A stretch of 64,000 bases of DNA from Rodentibacter caecimuris (lineage in GTDB: Bacteria; Pseudomonadota; Gammaproteobacteria; Enterobacterales; Pasteurellaceae): NCBI RefSeq assembly GCF_001019715.1, contig NZ_BBXJ01000001.1, positions 1,550,001 to 1,614,000 on the forward strand, written 5' to 3'. A program made the translations under genes and the position numbers. This document shows, piece by piece, positions 18,201 through 28,511 of this stretch. Each line of letters begins with the position of its first letter. Position 1 is the stretch's first letter. The notes below the pieces were generated by a model. The model was not told the DNA's origin. It made no database searches and worked only from the letters and a program-made list of their open reading frames with translations.

Positions 18201-21200
18201 CGCCTCGCCGATACCTTGGAAACGATTATCTTCGCTTTGTCCGAGACGGGATTGGGCAGTCGTTAAACGAATGTCTTTACCTGCCGAGAGATGGCTTTCT
18301 CCCTCACTCACAAATTGAGTGCCGACTAAACGAATATCGCCTTGTTGTGCCGTTACACTAGCATTTCCGCCAAAGGAAAGCGTACTCGCCTGTTCTTGAT
18401 AACGCTCCCCTTCGCCCAAACCTTCTCCGGCATACAATGTCGCCATTGAAGTCAACGATTTGGATAAATCCAGCCCGGCGCCCCAATTTCGCTTACGGCT
18501 GGCTTGGCTTTCCTGATTGACCGCCACATTTAAGTCAATGTTCTCTTTTGCCCATAACGCCCCGTCTCCTTTTGCCGATAACAAGGCGCCCTGTGTGGTA
18601 ATATTGCCTACTGCTGCCGTAATCGTTAAATTGCCGCCTGCACTCAATTCACTCACCACCGCTTGTTGGCTTGCTCTATGACTGTTAGATTTTTCCTGTT
18701 GGTGTTTTATATAAGGACTAAACGGGCTGGTTAATTGGTGCCCGGTTTTACCTATCGCTTCTGCTGTCGTGAGGATTTTGCCGACAATTCCACCAGCCGA
18801 GCCCTGTCCCGCCTGCTCGCCATAATTGGCTTTCGCCACTTTAACCGGATTATACACAACGCTCACCCCTACACCGCTTGTCTTACGTGACGATTGATGT
18901 TGGCTGTATAAGCGGTTATACGCAGCCTCTAACGCTACATTGCCGCCTTGCACTAAAATATCTTTTCCAGCATCCGCCAATACGCCTTCGCCTTTTAAAG
19001 TCTGTTTGGCATACAGTTCGATATTGCCCGATTGCGAAACTAACGCTGTGCTATTTACCGTCGAGCTATCATATTGCCCTTGACGGTTTTCTTTGCTGCG
19101 TTGATAGCCCAATGCCGCTACACCACCGGAGAAACTCGCACCAAAGCCGGATTTTTTACGTTTCTCCCACTGGGTCGCAAAATGACTGTTTTCCGACACA
19201 CCCAATGTCAAATTATTTTCCGCCGATAACACTATATCCGATTGTGCCTGTAAGGTTGCCCCTTGTGCGTGTATATCTTGACCGGCTACTAATGTGATAC
19301 TTTCGCCTTTAAGTTCACTGCCTTGTTGCTGTTCGCCTTTTGCCGCCGCAAAACTGGTTTTGCTGGATTTTGAAATGCCCGAACCGCTCTTGATATGATG
19401 ATATTCCTCAAGCTCATAGGCTTTTGCCACACTGTCTAACACTAAGTCATTCTGCGCCAATGCCGTCAGCCTTTGCGCCGCTTCAAGCAGGGCTCCTTGC
19501 GAATAAATATTTTTTGCTGCTAAGCGAACATCACCACCACCTTTAATCCGGCTGATTTCCACATCGTCTTTACGTTCGTTACGATAATGGTTACCACCAC
19601 CCATCTTTTCATCAAAACCGACTGAAAGTGCGGTCAGATTGAGGTCGGTTTTGGCACTTACTTGTGTCTCGCCTTTACCCTCATTGATTATCGCCGCTCC
19701 TAACAGATTAATTCGATTGGCACTCACGGCAAGCGTGCCGTTTTCGCCTTTAACGTGTAACAATGCTTGGCGGTCAAGATTGGTTTGGTGACGTCGATAG
19801 CCGTCAAGATTGACTGCGGTGGTTTTGCTCGTGCTTTGATGCGCTAAATCACCTTTTACGTTTAATAATAACGCGTCATCAGCCTCAAACACGCCACCAA
19901 TATTGTGCATATCTCCCGACACTTGTGCAGCAACCGTACCACCTGAGACTTTGCCACTATTATGAACCGATTGACTCTCTAACATCACTAACCGCCGTCC
20001 GGCAATTGTGCCTTGATTGACCAATTCTTGGGTTTTGACTTGAACATTATGAGCGGAGAATAAGGTGCCGTTGCCGGCTACATCCCCTTTTTTGACCACC
20101 GCATACACTTTCGGCACTAACACTTCCGTTTGGCTGCCATCATCCAGTCTGACTTGCTCTTTTTCCAGCCACACAATATCGGTGGTTAATGCCGCCACTT
20201 GGGCAGCTGATAATTTCACGCCCGGTGTAAGATGAAAAGATTTCGCAAAGGTAATACCTGCATCCATTAAACCTTTATATTGGCTTTCAAAATCTTGATA
20301 GCCGCCTAAATATTGTCTGCCTGTCAGTAAGTTGATTTGCTCTCGAACCAAACGTTGCTCATAGTAACCGTCGCCTAAGCGTTTATGCACATTTTCGTGA
20401 TCGTGACGCAGCGCTTTATACATATAATCCGAACTCAGCCATTTTTTATATTGGGCAAAATCCGGGTCGGTTTCGATAAGAACGTGGCTGTTCGCATTCG
20501 GGTTTATACGGTATAGGCTTTGTGTCGGCAGGCGGGTGTCAACCGGAATACTACGAACTTCAATCCCTTTATCCTTATCAATAGTAGGAATCCGTTCCAC
20601 TGCTAATTCAGTGACCGACAGTTTAGTTTGGTTCGTGTTATTGTCAAAGTTGACCTTATTTTGATCACGATCAACATTTGTCACTGACGAGACATTCAGT
20701 TTACCAATATCCGTACTATTGACCCCATTTTGCACCTTAGCAATCTCATTACGGGATTTACCGCTTTGATAGTGTTGATAAGCCGCCGGTTGTGTGTTTT
20801 CAAGCTGAACAAAAATGCCCATATCTTTGTGTTGTTCATCAACCCGTTTCAATGCACCGCCTTGAGTGTGTTTGCGCTGATGATAACGACGAAAACCGCC
20901 GCGCCATCTGGTATAAGTGTAATCTCGCCATCCTTCTTCAATATTGCGTGTAATGGCGTCTTCATCATCTAAATTTTTTAAAGTACCGCTTCCCGCATTA
21001 CGAATATCCCGCCCGCTAATGACCCAGCTTTTATCATTGAGAAAACGCTCGCTTTGGTAGGTAATATTTTCTCCGGCTAAAATTTGCGCCGGTAATGAGG
21101 CGGTAGTAATGTTTTCTTCCACACGTTCACGATTGACAAAAAGCTCCCAAAAACGGTAAAACTCTTCGCCCAATAACGGACTGTTGTGTTTATCTATCGC

Positions 21201-24200
21201 ATCGCTGAGTGCTTTTAAATTATCGCCGTATTTCGCCGTCCAACTAATTAACGGCAATAGGGTTTCATAATCCGCTTTATCTTGCACAGCTTTGTTATAA
21301 GCGGTTAACTCTCGTTTATATTTGTTTTTTGCCTGTCTATATGCGAAGAAACCTGGATAATTCTCTCTTTTCGGCTCAACCGGTTTTGCAGGCACAATCG
21401 GCGCATAATCCATTTGGGCATCTTGCTGCTCGTCTAACGCATTGATTTCTTCTTCGCTTAAATTCGACGGCGTCAATCTACTCACGCCCTCTTGTTTCTG
21501 ACGACTTATCGCTTCCGCCATTGCCGGCGTAATTGTCGGCATCTCTTCCGCCGGTGCAGTTAAATTAAAATATTGCCAAATCGGATTATCCTTGCCGTAA
21601 ACGCTTTCCGGCATAATCCGACATTCGCCCTTGTCGCAATCCGCCGTATTCGGTATAGCAAGCAGTTGATCTTTCGTTAATTGGCTACTGTCGGTAATGA
21701 CCTGTAAACGGCTTGGATCGTAGCTTCGCACATATTTCCACGCCCGGCTGAAATTAACGCGTCTTAAACCTTTGGTATCAATATAAGATAATTTGCCGTT
21801 ATTGTAAGGTGAGTCACCTGTTGCTAAATAATCCGGCAAAATATAGGATTTGGATACCGAAACATTTGAGGTTTCTTGAATAGCGGATTGGTAATGGATA
21901 TTCGTGTTAGCCACATCTTTGATATTTAATCCAATCTCTTTTCCTGCCTCAATAATGCTGCTGAAGTTTTTCAAACTCAAGGCTTGACCGACGGCATAGT
22001 TATTCTCGTCTAAACGATTACCGAAGAAGATACCGCCCTCACTATAAATGAGCGCACCACTTTTTCTGTTCGCATCATAATTTTCGGTTAAGTTGGTAAT
22101 ACGCTGTGCCCCTATATCTAATTGCTTCCTCGCTGCAATCGTCGCTGCATAAACCTTACCGTCGTTACCCCGTTGATCTTTGTTTAATACGCTATCAGCT
22201 TGTAACGCAACATAATCGCCGTAAATCCGCCCCGTGCCAATATTATCGATTTGTTTAGCTCGAATCAGCGTAGTGGCGTTTTCCGTTTCATTAAAGCTAT
22301 TAATCAAGCCTTCGTTATGTAATGTTGAAGCGGAAACCACTTGGGTTTGTGCCGCACTGATTCTTCCACTTTGATGATTGGTTATTTTACCCGCTTGAAG
22401 TTGAAGACGATCATTCGCTGATAAACGGTGCTGATTGACTAACTGTCCGGCAGTCGTTAATTTCAAGCTATGATAAGCATTGATATCTCGTTTGGTATTC
22501 ACATCCGATTGAACATTAATATCAATATGTCCGGCTTCAATATGTCCGTCTTCGCTAAAAGCACGAGCGGTTAAATTCAATTTATTATTTGCCTGTAAAA
22601 TGCCTTGCGTATTATTGACATCCAAACTATTCGGCGAGCCGTTAATATGCAAATCGCCCCAGCTCAATATTTCGCCTTGATGATTGTTTAATTGCGAATC
22701 AAGACGAAAATCCGCCCGGCTTAGGCTATAAATGCCGCCCTCTTGGTTATTGAGCTGACGACTGTTTACCGTCAACTCTCGGGCAATAATCCCCTGTGTC
22801 GGATTATCTTGTTGCGCTTTCGTGGCTTGATTGTCGATATTAGATACATTGAAGCGCAAATATTGATGAGAAATGACAGCCGAACCCAATGCACCGACAC
22901 GAGAGTTGTTCAAATCGGTTGCCGTAATATCCGCATCGCCCGTTGCCTGAATAAATCCGGCTCGGTTATCAATAGCTCCGGCGGATAATGCAAGCAAACC
23001 GCCACTAAGCAATTTGCCGTTACGGTTATCAAATGCCTCTCCTCGTGTGTTAAGTTGAATCTCACCTTGCTCCGTCGTGACTCGACCTTGAGTATTATTC
23101 ACACCAAGTGCGGTCAAATTGAGAGAGTTTTTTGTATTGATCGTACCATTAAGGTTTTGTAATGCTTGCGTAATCTTAAGCGTTGCAGCCCCTTGTGTCG
23201 CCGCAATCGTGCCGTCTTGGTTATCAAGACGGTCGGCAAGTAGCGTAACGGCACGACTCGCTTTTATATCGCCTTGCCGATTATCAACACCTTGCGTCGC
23301 TGTTAAATGAAGCTGATCAGCAACCAAAATTTGTCCTTTACGATTGATCATTTCCATCGCATTCAGCCGACTATCGCCGCTACTTAGCCGACCTTGACTA
23401 TTATCAATGATTGTTGCCGCTTGAATTTGCTGGGTGGTTTTAGCGGTTACTATGCCTTCTCGATTATCCAACCCACGAACATTCAGACTCTGATTTTCAC
23501 CTGCCGCAATGTATCCCAAGTGGTTATCTAATTGTTCAGTCCGAACGGACAAATTACCCAAGCTAATGATGCCGAGCGGTGTACCGGATGCCGGACGGGT
23601 TTGGCGATTATCAAGATTGCCTTGTAGAGCTAGATGAATCGCCCCTTGGCTTTGAACCAATCCTTTCGTATTAATAAAGTCTTGAGCGGAAACAGTGGTA
23701 TTACCCCCTACACTGATTTTTCCCTGTGCGTTACGAATTCTGCCACGGTGCATTTTCATCATCAAATCTCCGCGACTGACGATTTGCCCTTGTTGGTTAT
23801 CCATATCAGCAGCAGTTACATTGATTAGCCTGTTAGCCACTACATCGCTTTGTCCGTTATTGATAAACGAACCGCCTATCGTTAAATCAACCTCACCGCC
23901 CTCAATTAAACTGTTCTCTTGGCTGATTAAATCCTTTGCGGTCGATACTGTCAGAGCGTTATCGGCTTTGATTACGCCTTCGCTTTGACTTATTAAAGCG
24001 GCTTGAATGGTTGCCTGTTGTGCGCGGATGATACCTTGATGATTGGTTAGATTACCGCTGTGCAGAGTTAACTCTGTACCACTTGATACAATGCCTTTAT
24101 CATTATCTAGCTGACTTCCAGCGGTTTCAATATTGAGCTGTCCGTCTGCTTGAATATTCCCCTGTGCATTAGATAATGCGGCACTGTTAAGGATTAAATC

Positions 24201-26174
24201 ACCATGTGTGAATAATTTGCCTGCTTGGTTGTTGAATGAATGATTGTATGCTTCAATGCGGACACTTTGCTCGCCTTGAATTCTACCTTGTCGGTTATCT
24301 AATTGACCGGTATAAAGAGAAAGGGTTTGATTGGCAAATAATAATCCCGACGAAGAAAGAAATTGTCCCTGATGAGTATCGACCTCCAGTTTTCCGGCAG
24401 CAATTAATTTACCTTTTGTATTATCCACCCGTTGCGTATCAATAAAGAAATGTCCTTGTGTTGAAAATGTTCCGCCCGAATTATTAATGGATTGAGCAGA
24501 CAGTTTAAAATCCTCAGCACCGGTTTGCAGCCAAACGCCATAAGCATTGTTAAGTGCGGTCTGTTTTGTCCGAATTTTATTTGCCGTCAAATGACTATTC
24601 GGCGTAGAAAGCGTTGTCGGCGTATCTAAAACAAGATTTTGTTGCGCTGCCAACCACGCTTCATTTGCCTGAATATCGCCCTGTCGTGCTTGAACTTGAA
24701 TGTCATAGGCTTGATTGCGACTGTGGTCTAAATTGACTTCCTTGGCATTAATATTTAATTGTCCCGACGCAAGGTGTTTGCCTTGCAACGTTGCTTTACC
24801 CGAACTATTAATAGCTATTGTTTTTCCTTGTGCGGAGAGATTTTCCAGTGAGCGTTTCTCACCTTCAGCCGTATCTTTTACATCGGCACCGGCGGCAATA
24901 AGTGAACGGGTTGAAGCAGTGACACTTGGTGCATTATAGTGAATATTCCCTTTCGCAATGGATTCACCTTGTTGGGTAATACCCCGATCGGCGGTTTTAT
25001 GAATATTGCCAGCTCGGGCAACAATGACACCATCTTGCTTAATGTCCGATTTGCTATTAAGTGTGATGTCCCCCTGACGATTTTCAATTTTGCCACGGTT
25101 TTCAATACCCTTTGTACCGCTGAGCTGAACCGCTTTATTCGCATTTAACGTACCGCTATTGACAATTCGCCCTTGGCTGTCAATTTTAAGGGTTTCGGCA
25201 TTCGCCCCGATATGCCCTGCATTGTGTACGCCAACACCTTGTTCGGTACCAATCAGATGAATTTTATCGGCATACATTCCCCCTAACTGCCCCACATCAA
25301 TCGCAACTTGTGGCTTCGTTTCTTGTGTAGTGGCTTGATTGGTATGAATAATTTGTAAATCCTCAGGTTTGCCCGTACGCTTAACCGTATTTTTACCGGT
25401 GACAACCTTCATTTCTTTTTTCGACCAAACGCCCGCATTGATTTGGGTTTCTCGGGCAATAATCTCCGTATAATCTACACGACTGTTATCTAAGCCTTTA
25501 CCGGATACACTGACTTTGCCTTTTTCCACAACAAAGTTTTCAAGATTACCATGTTGAATTTGAGGTTTACCTGTCGTGAACGTAGTACGATCTGAATTAA
25601 TAACCCCACAGCCTTCACAATGAATACCTGACGGATTCGCAATAATTACATCAGCTTTTTTACCTGCTACTTCAACATAACCTTTAAGCACAGAGGGATC
25701 GGATGAATTCACTTCATTTAAAATGACTTTCGCCTCGCCTCTGGCAAGATAAGGGTTACCTTGCACCCATCCGCCCTGTTGCGTTTGAACATGTGTTCGG
25801 CTGTTGTTTAATATTGCTCCTTTAGTATCAACATCAAACTTACTGTATTTATTATGGGATAACCCTTGTTCATTAGGCGTTTGAATATTGACTTGTGGCA
25901 AACCGTTTGCTGTTTGTAGCACGATTGGTTGTTGAGTTTTAGGGGCTGATTTATCTGCTTGGATAATCAAATTAGCAGATACCGTGCTAGAAAATGAAAC
26001 AAATCCTAGCGCACAGAAAAGACTGAAAGTAAGTGGTTGAATTTTCGCAAACAATTGGGGAATGCCGGATGAAGCCCCCTCGGTTGATTTTCCTTCTGTT
26101 TTCGCTAACTCCGACGTGACAACCAAACATTGTAAAGTTTTACTAAAAATGACACGGAAACAATTTTTATTCAT
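15231..26174 (-). CDS. cdiA: Full-length CdiA contact-dependent inhibition effector with WHH nuclease tip
   Basis: A 3647-residue two-partner secretion exoprotein. It opens with an extended signal region (MNKNCFRVIFSKTLQCLVVT) and a signal peptide ending STVSA, then the TPS haemagglutination domain (SKFDVDTKGAILNNS, NPSGI, VDYTEIIARETQINAGVW). FHA-1 repeats run to about residue 1340. A non-repeat middle region (about 1340-1900) corresponds to receptor-binding and YP regions, and FHA-2 sequence follows to about 3170. A pretoxin part contains ENAVKNN, a variant of VENN, near 3373. The tip carries a pretoxin TG-like stretch (DFTPVVGDMKSFAEAEDNID) and ends with GYTWHHHQDTGRMQLV and HSKTGHIGG, the WHH branch of HNH/Endonuclease VII nucleases. 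AGGATAG precedes the ATG. Exported by CdiB; predicted to deliver a DNase to neighbours. Confidence 0.9.
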   Translation of the reverse strand: MNKNCFRVIFSKTLQCLVVTSELAKTEGKSTEGASSGIPQLFAKIQPLTFSLFCALGFVSFSSTVSANLIIQADKSAPKTQQPIVLQTANGLPQVNIQTPNEQGLSHNKYSKFDVDTKGAILNNSRTHVQTQQGGWVQGNPYLARGEAKVILNEVNSSDPSVLKGYVEVAGKKADVIIANPSGIHCEGCGVINSDRTTFTTGKPQIQHGNLENFVVEKGKVSVSGKGLDNSRVDYTEIIARETQINAGVWSKKEMKVVTGKNTVKRTGKPEDLQIIHTNQATTQETKPQVAIDVGQLGGMYADKIHLIGTEQGVGVHNAGHIGANAETLKIDSQGRIVNSGTLNANKAVQLSGTKGIENRGKIENRQGDITLNSKSDIKQDGVIVARAGNIHKTADRGITQQGESIAKGNIHYNAPSVTASTRSLIAAGADVKDTAEGEKRSLENLSAQGKTIAINSSGKATLQGKHLASGQLNINAKEVNLDHSRNQAYDIQVQARQGDIQANEAWLAAQQNLVLDTPTTLSTPNSHLTANKIRTKQTALNNAYGVWLQTGAEDFKLSAQSINNSGGTFSTQGHFFIDTQRVDNTKGKLIAAGKLEVDTHQGQFLSSSGLLFANQTLSLYTGQLDNRQGRIQGEQSVRIEAYNHSFNNQAGKLFTHGDLILNSAALSNAQGNIQADGQLNIETAGSQLDNDKGIVSSGTELTLHSGNLTNHQGIIRAQQATIQAALISQSEGVIKADNALTVSTAKDLISQENSLIEGGEVDLTIGGSFINNGQSDVVANRLINVTAADMDNQQGQIVSRGDLMMKMHRGRIRNAQGKISVGGNTTVSAQDFINTKGLVQSQGAIHLALQGNLDNRQTRPASGTPLGIISLGNLSVRTEQLDNHLGYIAAGENQSLNVRGLDNREGIVTAKTTQQIQAATIIDNSQGRLSSGDSRLNAMEMINRKGQILVADQLHLTATQGVDNRQGDIKASRAVTLLADRLDNQDGTIAATQGAATLKITQALQNLNGTINTKNSLNLTALGVNNTQGRVTTEQGEIQLNTRGEAFDNRNGKLLSGGLLALSAGAIDNRAGFIQATGDADITATDLNNSRVGALGSAVISHQYLRFNVSNIDNQATKAQQDNPTQGIIARELTVNSRQLNNQEGGIYSLSRADFRLDSQLNNHQGEILSWGDLHINGSPNSLDVNNTQGILQANNKLNLTARAFSEDGHIEAGHIDINVQSDVNTKRDINAYHSLKLTTAGQLVNQHRLSANDRLQLQAGKITNHQSGRISAAQTQVVSASTLHNEGLINSFNETENATTLIRAKQIDNIGTGRIYGDYVALQADSVLNKDQRGNDGKVYAATIAARKQLDIGAQRITNLTENYDANRKSGALIYSEGGIFFGNRLDENNYAVGQALSLKNFSSIIEAGKEIGLNIKDVANTNIHYQSAIQETSNVSVSKSYILPDYLATGDSPYNNGKLSYIDTKGLRRVNFSRAWKYVRSYDPSRLQVITDSSQLTKDQLLAIPNTADCDKGECRIMPESVYGKDNPIWQYFNLTAPAEEMPTITPAMAEAISRQKQEGVSRLTPSNLSEEEINALDEQQDAQMDYAPIVPAKPVEPKRENYPGFFAYRQAKNKYKRELTAYNKAVQDKADYETLLPLISWTAKYGDNLKALSDAIDKHNSPLLGEEFYRFWELFVNRERVEENITTASLPAQILAGENITYQSERFLNDKSWVISGRDIRNAGSGTLKNLDDEDAITRNIEEGWRDYTYTRWRGGFRRYHQRKHTQGGALKRVDEQHKDMGIFVQLENTQPAAYQHYQSGKSRNEIAKVQNGVNSTDIGKLNVSSVTNVDRDQNKVNFDNNTNQTKLSVTELAVERIPTIDKDKGIEVRSIPVDTRLPTQSLYRINPNANSHVLIETDPDFAQYKKWLSSDYMYKALRHDHENVHKRLGDGYYEQRLVREQINLLTGRQYLGGYQDFESQYKGLMDAGITFAKSFHLTPGVKLSAAQVAALTTDIVWLEKEQVRLDDGSQTEVLVPKVYAVVKKGDVAGNGTLFSAHNVQVKTQELVNQGTIAGRRLVMLESQSVHNSGKVSGGTVAAQVSGDMHNIGGVFEADDALLLNVKGDLAHQSTSKTTAVNLDGYRRHQTNLDRQALLHVKGENGTLAVSANRINLLGAAIINEGKGETQVSAKTDLNLTALSVGFDEKMGGGNHYRNERKDDVEISRIKGGGDVRLAAKNIYSQGALLEAAQRLTALAQNDLVLDSVAKAYELEEYHHIKSGSGISKSSKTSFAAAKGEQQQGSELKGESITLVAGQDIHAQGATLQAQSDIVLSAENNLTLGVSENSHFATQWEKRKKSGFGASFSGGVAALGYQRSKENRQGQYDSSTVNSTALVSQSGNIELYAKQTLKGEGVLADAGKDILVQGGNVALEAAYNRLYSQHQSSRKTSGVGVSVVYNPVKVAKANYGEQAGQGSAGGIVGKILTTAEAIGKTGHQLTSPFSPYIKHQQEKSNSHRASQQAVVSELSAGGNLTITAAVGNITTQGALLSAKGDGALWAKENIDLNVAVNQESQASRKRNWGAGLDLSKSLTSMATLYAGEGLGEGERYQEQASTLSFGGNASVTAQQGDIRLVGTQFVSEGESHLSAGKDIRLTTAQSRLGQSEDNRFQGIGEAVISETERFAGYNRKLNSQNADSVSHQGAMIASLNKNLNINAGGDYHQTAGQLLAKQQINLQADNITFDTVINRQQSDSHQSDLKIGQFARVSSPLIDLIQTVESAVKNKDASDRVKAAQALGLAAKGYTAYTDVAAGGALIRVESGSGFSHKRENTDAMSEFSLGNSVNARDIRITATEGDIRAKQTDFTSRDSEGKRQADSRIQLNAYKDLILESGQSAEKFKGKQQSAGFESGVGFAVGAQTGLYIYAQAGFTQGKQEERHVTQHNSHLDTAHLSLTSGGDTTLSGAVAKANRIDTDIKGNLRIESRQDEHLSKSSSSGGGLRVQGGIGTAWGASGYANASSGKAQGKQVIEQSGLFAEEGGYHINADNVHLKGAAIASTNATNSELKTNKLTFEDIQNESQSRAISGGISGSANLTKAMGNAPITGAQAKQQSEFAKLTGTSQSNHLSPTVPMYDSEQDSSVTKATLTEGRITLNKDSAPRETTAAELGINTDLTDANRQVSAPKDIQKVLKEQQVLSQAIGNIAEATSRYSEQQAQRLEKEAADAAQQGDSQTAKNKQEEAKKWQTGGEHKRKVEALTNAISFALAGKSTEAIATGAASPYINEQIKKATETMPGLNIPAHILWGAIEAELAGGKAATGAIAAGVGEASAGILAEGMYGKSPNELTEEEKQNVLTLSNVAAGVASGLTVNGNRAENLATISTGITVAENAVKNNSFGQSYSQWKKEQELREKDPEAYQKLKEEQFEVFKDVLGIAADFTPVVGDMKSFAEAEDNIDYTLAVIGIIPGSEIVTKPLKAAKESIQKAKAAEKLGNVVEAAKHQQDAVRYIDNSVNGFYEAKEFRRSFEDVYGKGNVKSTTMPPDTAKNVKLAGKKHPVTGVPFDNKGFPIFDDISKYDTKLSLEHYRKLSYTDQMKEATKQMYKELGEEGIKKQFDLEQIKAIKSSNNKIPGYTWHHHQDTGRMQLVPEREHSKTGHIGGDYIQKGK
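16648..18922 (-). repeat. 2.27-kb direct repeat, copy inside full-length cdiA
   Basis: The parental copy of the blocks at 8301-10575 and 13345-14495. It covers about residues 2418-3175 of CdiA. Below 16648 the intact gene has its own pretoxin sequence (QVLSQAIGNIAEATSRYSEQ) in place of QIISQNVGHM in the orphan modules. Confidence 0.85.
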
Positions 26175-26209
26175 TTTAACTATCCTTTAATTTTTAATAA
26201 TATGTTTAA

Positions 26210-27964
26210 TTAGAAACTATAGCCTACATTAAAACCGGCAACGGTATTTGATGTTCTAAAACCTGTTGGTTTACTTATTGGTTTTCCGACAAAAACATCA
26301 TAATAAAAACCTCGCCATCCCCCTTTCAGCCCAATCGCACTGCCAATAAGATGATGACCTAATTGAGATTGGGTTGACCATCCCATAACTCGTCCTCCGT
26401 CAAAAGCAAAATAAAGTTGTTGCCCTTTACCATTCACATTCCAAGCAAATTCATTACGCCATAACCAACCTCGTTCACCGGCAAGCGTAAGTTCACCATC
26501 AAAACCTCTGACAGTATAACGCCCGCCAATACTAAAACGATCTTGGGCAATTAAAGGGGTTTTATTCCATTGTGCACTCCAAGCGGTTTGATATTGCCAG
26601 GATTGTTTACCCAACATAAACGGTTGAGTAAAATTAATGGAGGCAAAAATAATTTCCGGGCGAGAAGTTCCTTCTCCCCAAAGTTCTTCCGGCGCTGATA
26701 ATGCCCCTCTTGCACCGGTTCCCCGTTTATAACTACCGGATAACTCAAGAACCACATCGCCAATATATTCTTTATGAGACAGTCCTGCTTCCCACCCCGC
26801 CATACGACGTTTTTGCACATCAATCTCCGAACCATCTACATAGTTACTAGACTGACGAGACCAAAATCCTCCGAAAATAGAGGTTTTACGCTTACTATCC
26901 CGATAAATTAAGTAAGATAGCGTCGCCTTTGTGGTATTGCTTTTTCCCGAATAGAGATAGTTATTATCGAAAGCACCAAAAACTTCTTGACGATAACGGT
27001 TATAGGTTTGTGATGCCGATAACGTCCAATAACCGAAAGGGATAGAATAATAAAAGGTTAAATTTTTACTGGCACGGTTACCTTTTTCATCATTGTGAGT
27101 CTTTAAACTATGTGTAAAAGAAGTATAAAAAAGGTCATTAGCAGAAAACATATTATCAAGAGATAATGTTCCACTTGCTTGATATTGCCCCGTTGATTTC
27201 GAACCAGAATCATCCAAGCTTAAATTCACTCGGAAAGGCGAGGCTTGTTGATAACTAATTTTAATGTCACTCACACCGATATCGCTCTTACTTGGCAATA
27301 ACTCAATGTTCGCTTCTACTGTTGGCACCCGTTTAAGATTTTCAAGCGACTGTTCCATATCTCTTACACTCAAAAGATCACCTTTTGAAAAGGTGAATCC
27401 TGTTAAAGCATGTAAACGGCTAAAACGTGGAACATTGCCACTGTCCTCAACGATGGTATTCCCTACTTTACCGGGAATAATCGTTAACACTAAAGAACCA
27501 CTGTTCAGATCTTGCTCTTGCGTTACAACACGTGTGGTAACGTATCCTTTTTCAATAATTCGATTTTGAATTTGTTTCATCAAAATACCTATTCCCTCTC
27601 CGCCAAAACAATGCGGGAGGGTAAGTTTTAAATCGTTGTAAGCTTGATTTAGTGCCCATTGGAATTGGCTTTCAGAAGAGGAATGTTTAGCTGAATAATC
27701 AATCAACGTGATATGATGAATCAGGTAACAAGGCGTTTCTTTATCAGATAAGGTCAATCCTTTGTAATTTGTCGTCTCTAAACGAACATCAGCCTGAGAT
27801 TGCAAGATTTTCTCTTGTGCTTGCTGATTTTGTTGTTGACGTTGCTGCTGAAGTGCATCCATTTGGTTTAAACGGGAGAAATTTTCCGGTTTATTAGCAA
27901 AAGCAAATAGTGGTACGATCGAAAATAATGTAACGGTATAGAGTTTATTAAATACTGTTTTCAT
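26210..27964 (-). CDS. cdiB: CdiB outer-membrane transporter (TpsB, Omp85 family)
   Basis: A 584-residue outer-membrane beta-barrel that exports CdiA. It has a signal peptide ending FAFA, a plug-helix and glutamine-rich linker (MDALQQQRQQQNQQAQ), and POTRA domains with a cysteine pair (TPCYLIHHI, LPHCFGG). GYVTTRVVTQEQDL and LVLTIIPGKVG are typical of POTRA_2. The barrel carries the conserved VRGF motif (YTVRGFDGELT, about residue 486) of the L6 loop and ends with a terminal Phe (VGYSF). It lies 35 bases upstream of cdiA in the same operon. The AT-rich 27965-28200 region should contain the operon promoter. Confidence 0.93.
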   Translation of the reverse strand: MKTVFNKLYTVTLFSIVPLFAFANKPENFSRLNQMDALQQQRQQQNQQAQEKILQSQADVRLETTNYKGLTLSDKETPCYLIHHITLIDYSAKHSSSESQFQWALNQAYNDLKLTLPHCFGGEGIGILMKQIQNRIIEKGYVTTRVVTQEQDLNSGSLVLTIIPGKVGNTIVEDSGNVPRFSRLHALTGFTFSKGDLLSVRDMEQSLENLKRVPTVEANIELLPSKSDIGVSDIKISYQQASPFRVNLSLDDSGSKSTGQYQASGTLSLDNMFSANDLFYTSFTHSLKTHNDEKGNRASKNLTFYYSIPFGYWTLSASQTYNRYRQEVFGAFDNNYLYSGKSNTTKATLSYLIYRDSKRKTSIFGGFWSRQSSNYVDGSEIDVQKRRMAGWEAGLSHKEYIGDVVLELSGSYKRGTGARGALSAPEELWGEGTSRPEIIFASINFTQPFMLGKQSWQYQTAWSAQWNKTPLIAQDRFSIGGRYTVRGFDGELTLAGERGWLWRNEFAWNVNGKGQQLYFAFDGGRVMGWSTQSQLGHHLIGSAIGLKGGWRGFYYDVFVGKPISKPTGFRTSNTVAGFNVGYSF

Positions 27965-28511
27965 ACTTTAAACTAAGTGATTGAATTTATGCGTTTGATT
28001 ATAAAACATACTATAATCTTTGTTAATATTTATACAAAGCAAATTAAACTCGTATAGTAATATTTTCATTTCCCTTAGCTTCTTTTGATGTACTGTATAA
28101 AAAATATTTAAGCCTTTTGACTTTTTCAGATAAGACCTTTCTCTTGGGAAAAGCTACCTTTATTACATCACTGGGGAAAAATATGATATTCAAAGAGAGG
28201 GGATATGAGTAATTTTTAGCTCACAAAATTAACGCAAAGATCGTGATGAATTAGAGGCAGGAAAAAGGAATCCTTTTGGAACAAGATAAAGTATATACAC
28301 AAGCTACAATTGAAAACGCTATCAGAGAACTACGTAAACTAGAGCCTACTTTAATACGGAGCCCCAAAAGTAATTCTTTCGCAAAGAGCTGTTTAATGAT
28401 AAGTGCAAAACACAGCAATACTGACCGTATTCATACTATTAGCTTTAGCACATAGCTAACAAACAGAAAAGATAGATTTTTATAACTGAATTAAGCTTTG
28501 AAATAAAGACT
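27965..28511. other. Gene-poor region between cdiB and tRNA-Lys
   Basis: AT-rich. The cdiB-proximal part presumably holds the cdiBAI promoter, but I see no convincing boxes. A plus-strand frame at 28276-28455 (TTG start, LEQDKVYTQATIENAIRELR) has no ribosome site and looks like a degraded scrap. Confidence 0.4.

Noticed and set aside
28276-28455. Plus-strand 59-codon frame (LEQDKVYTQATIENAIRELR)
   Set aside because: TTG start without ribosome site and no recognisable relatives; noted only in the intergenic entry.
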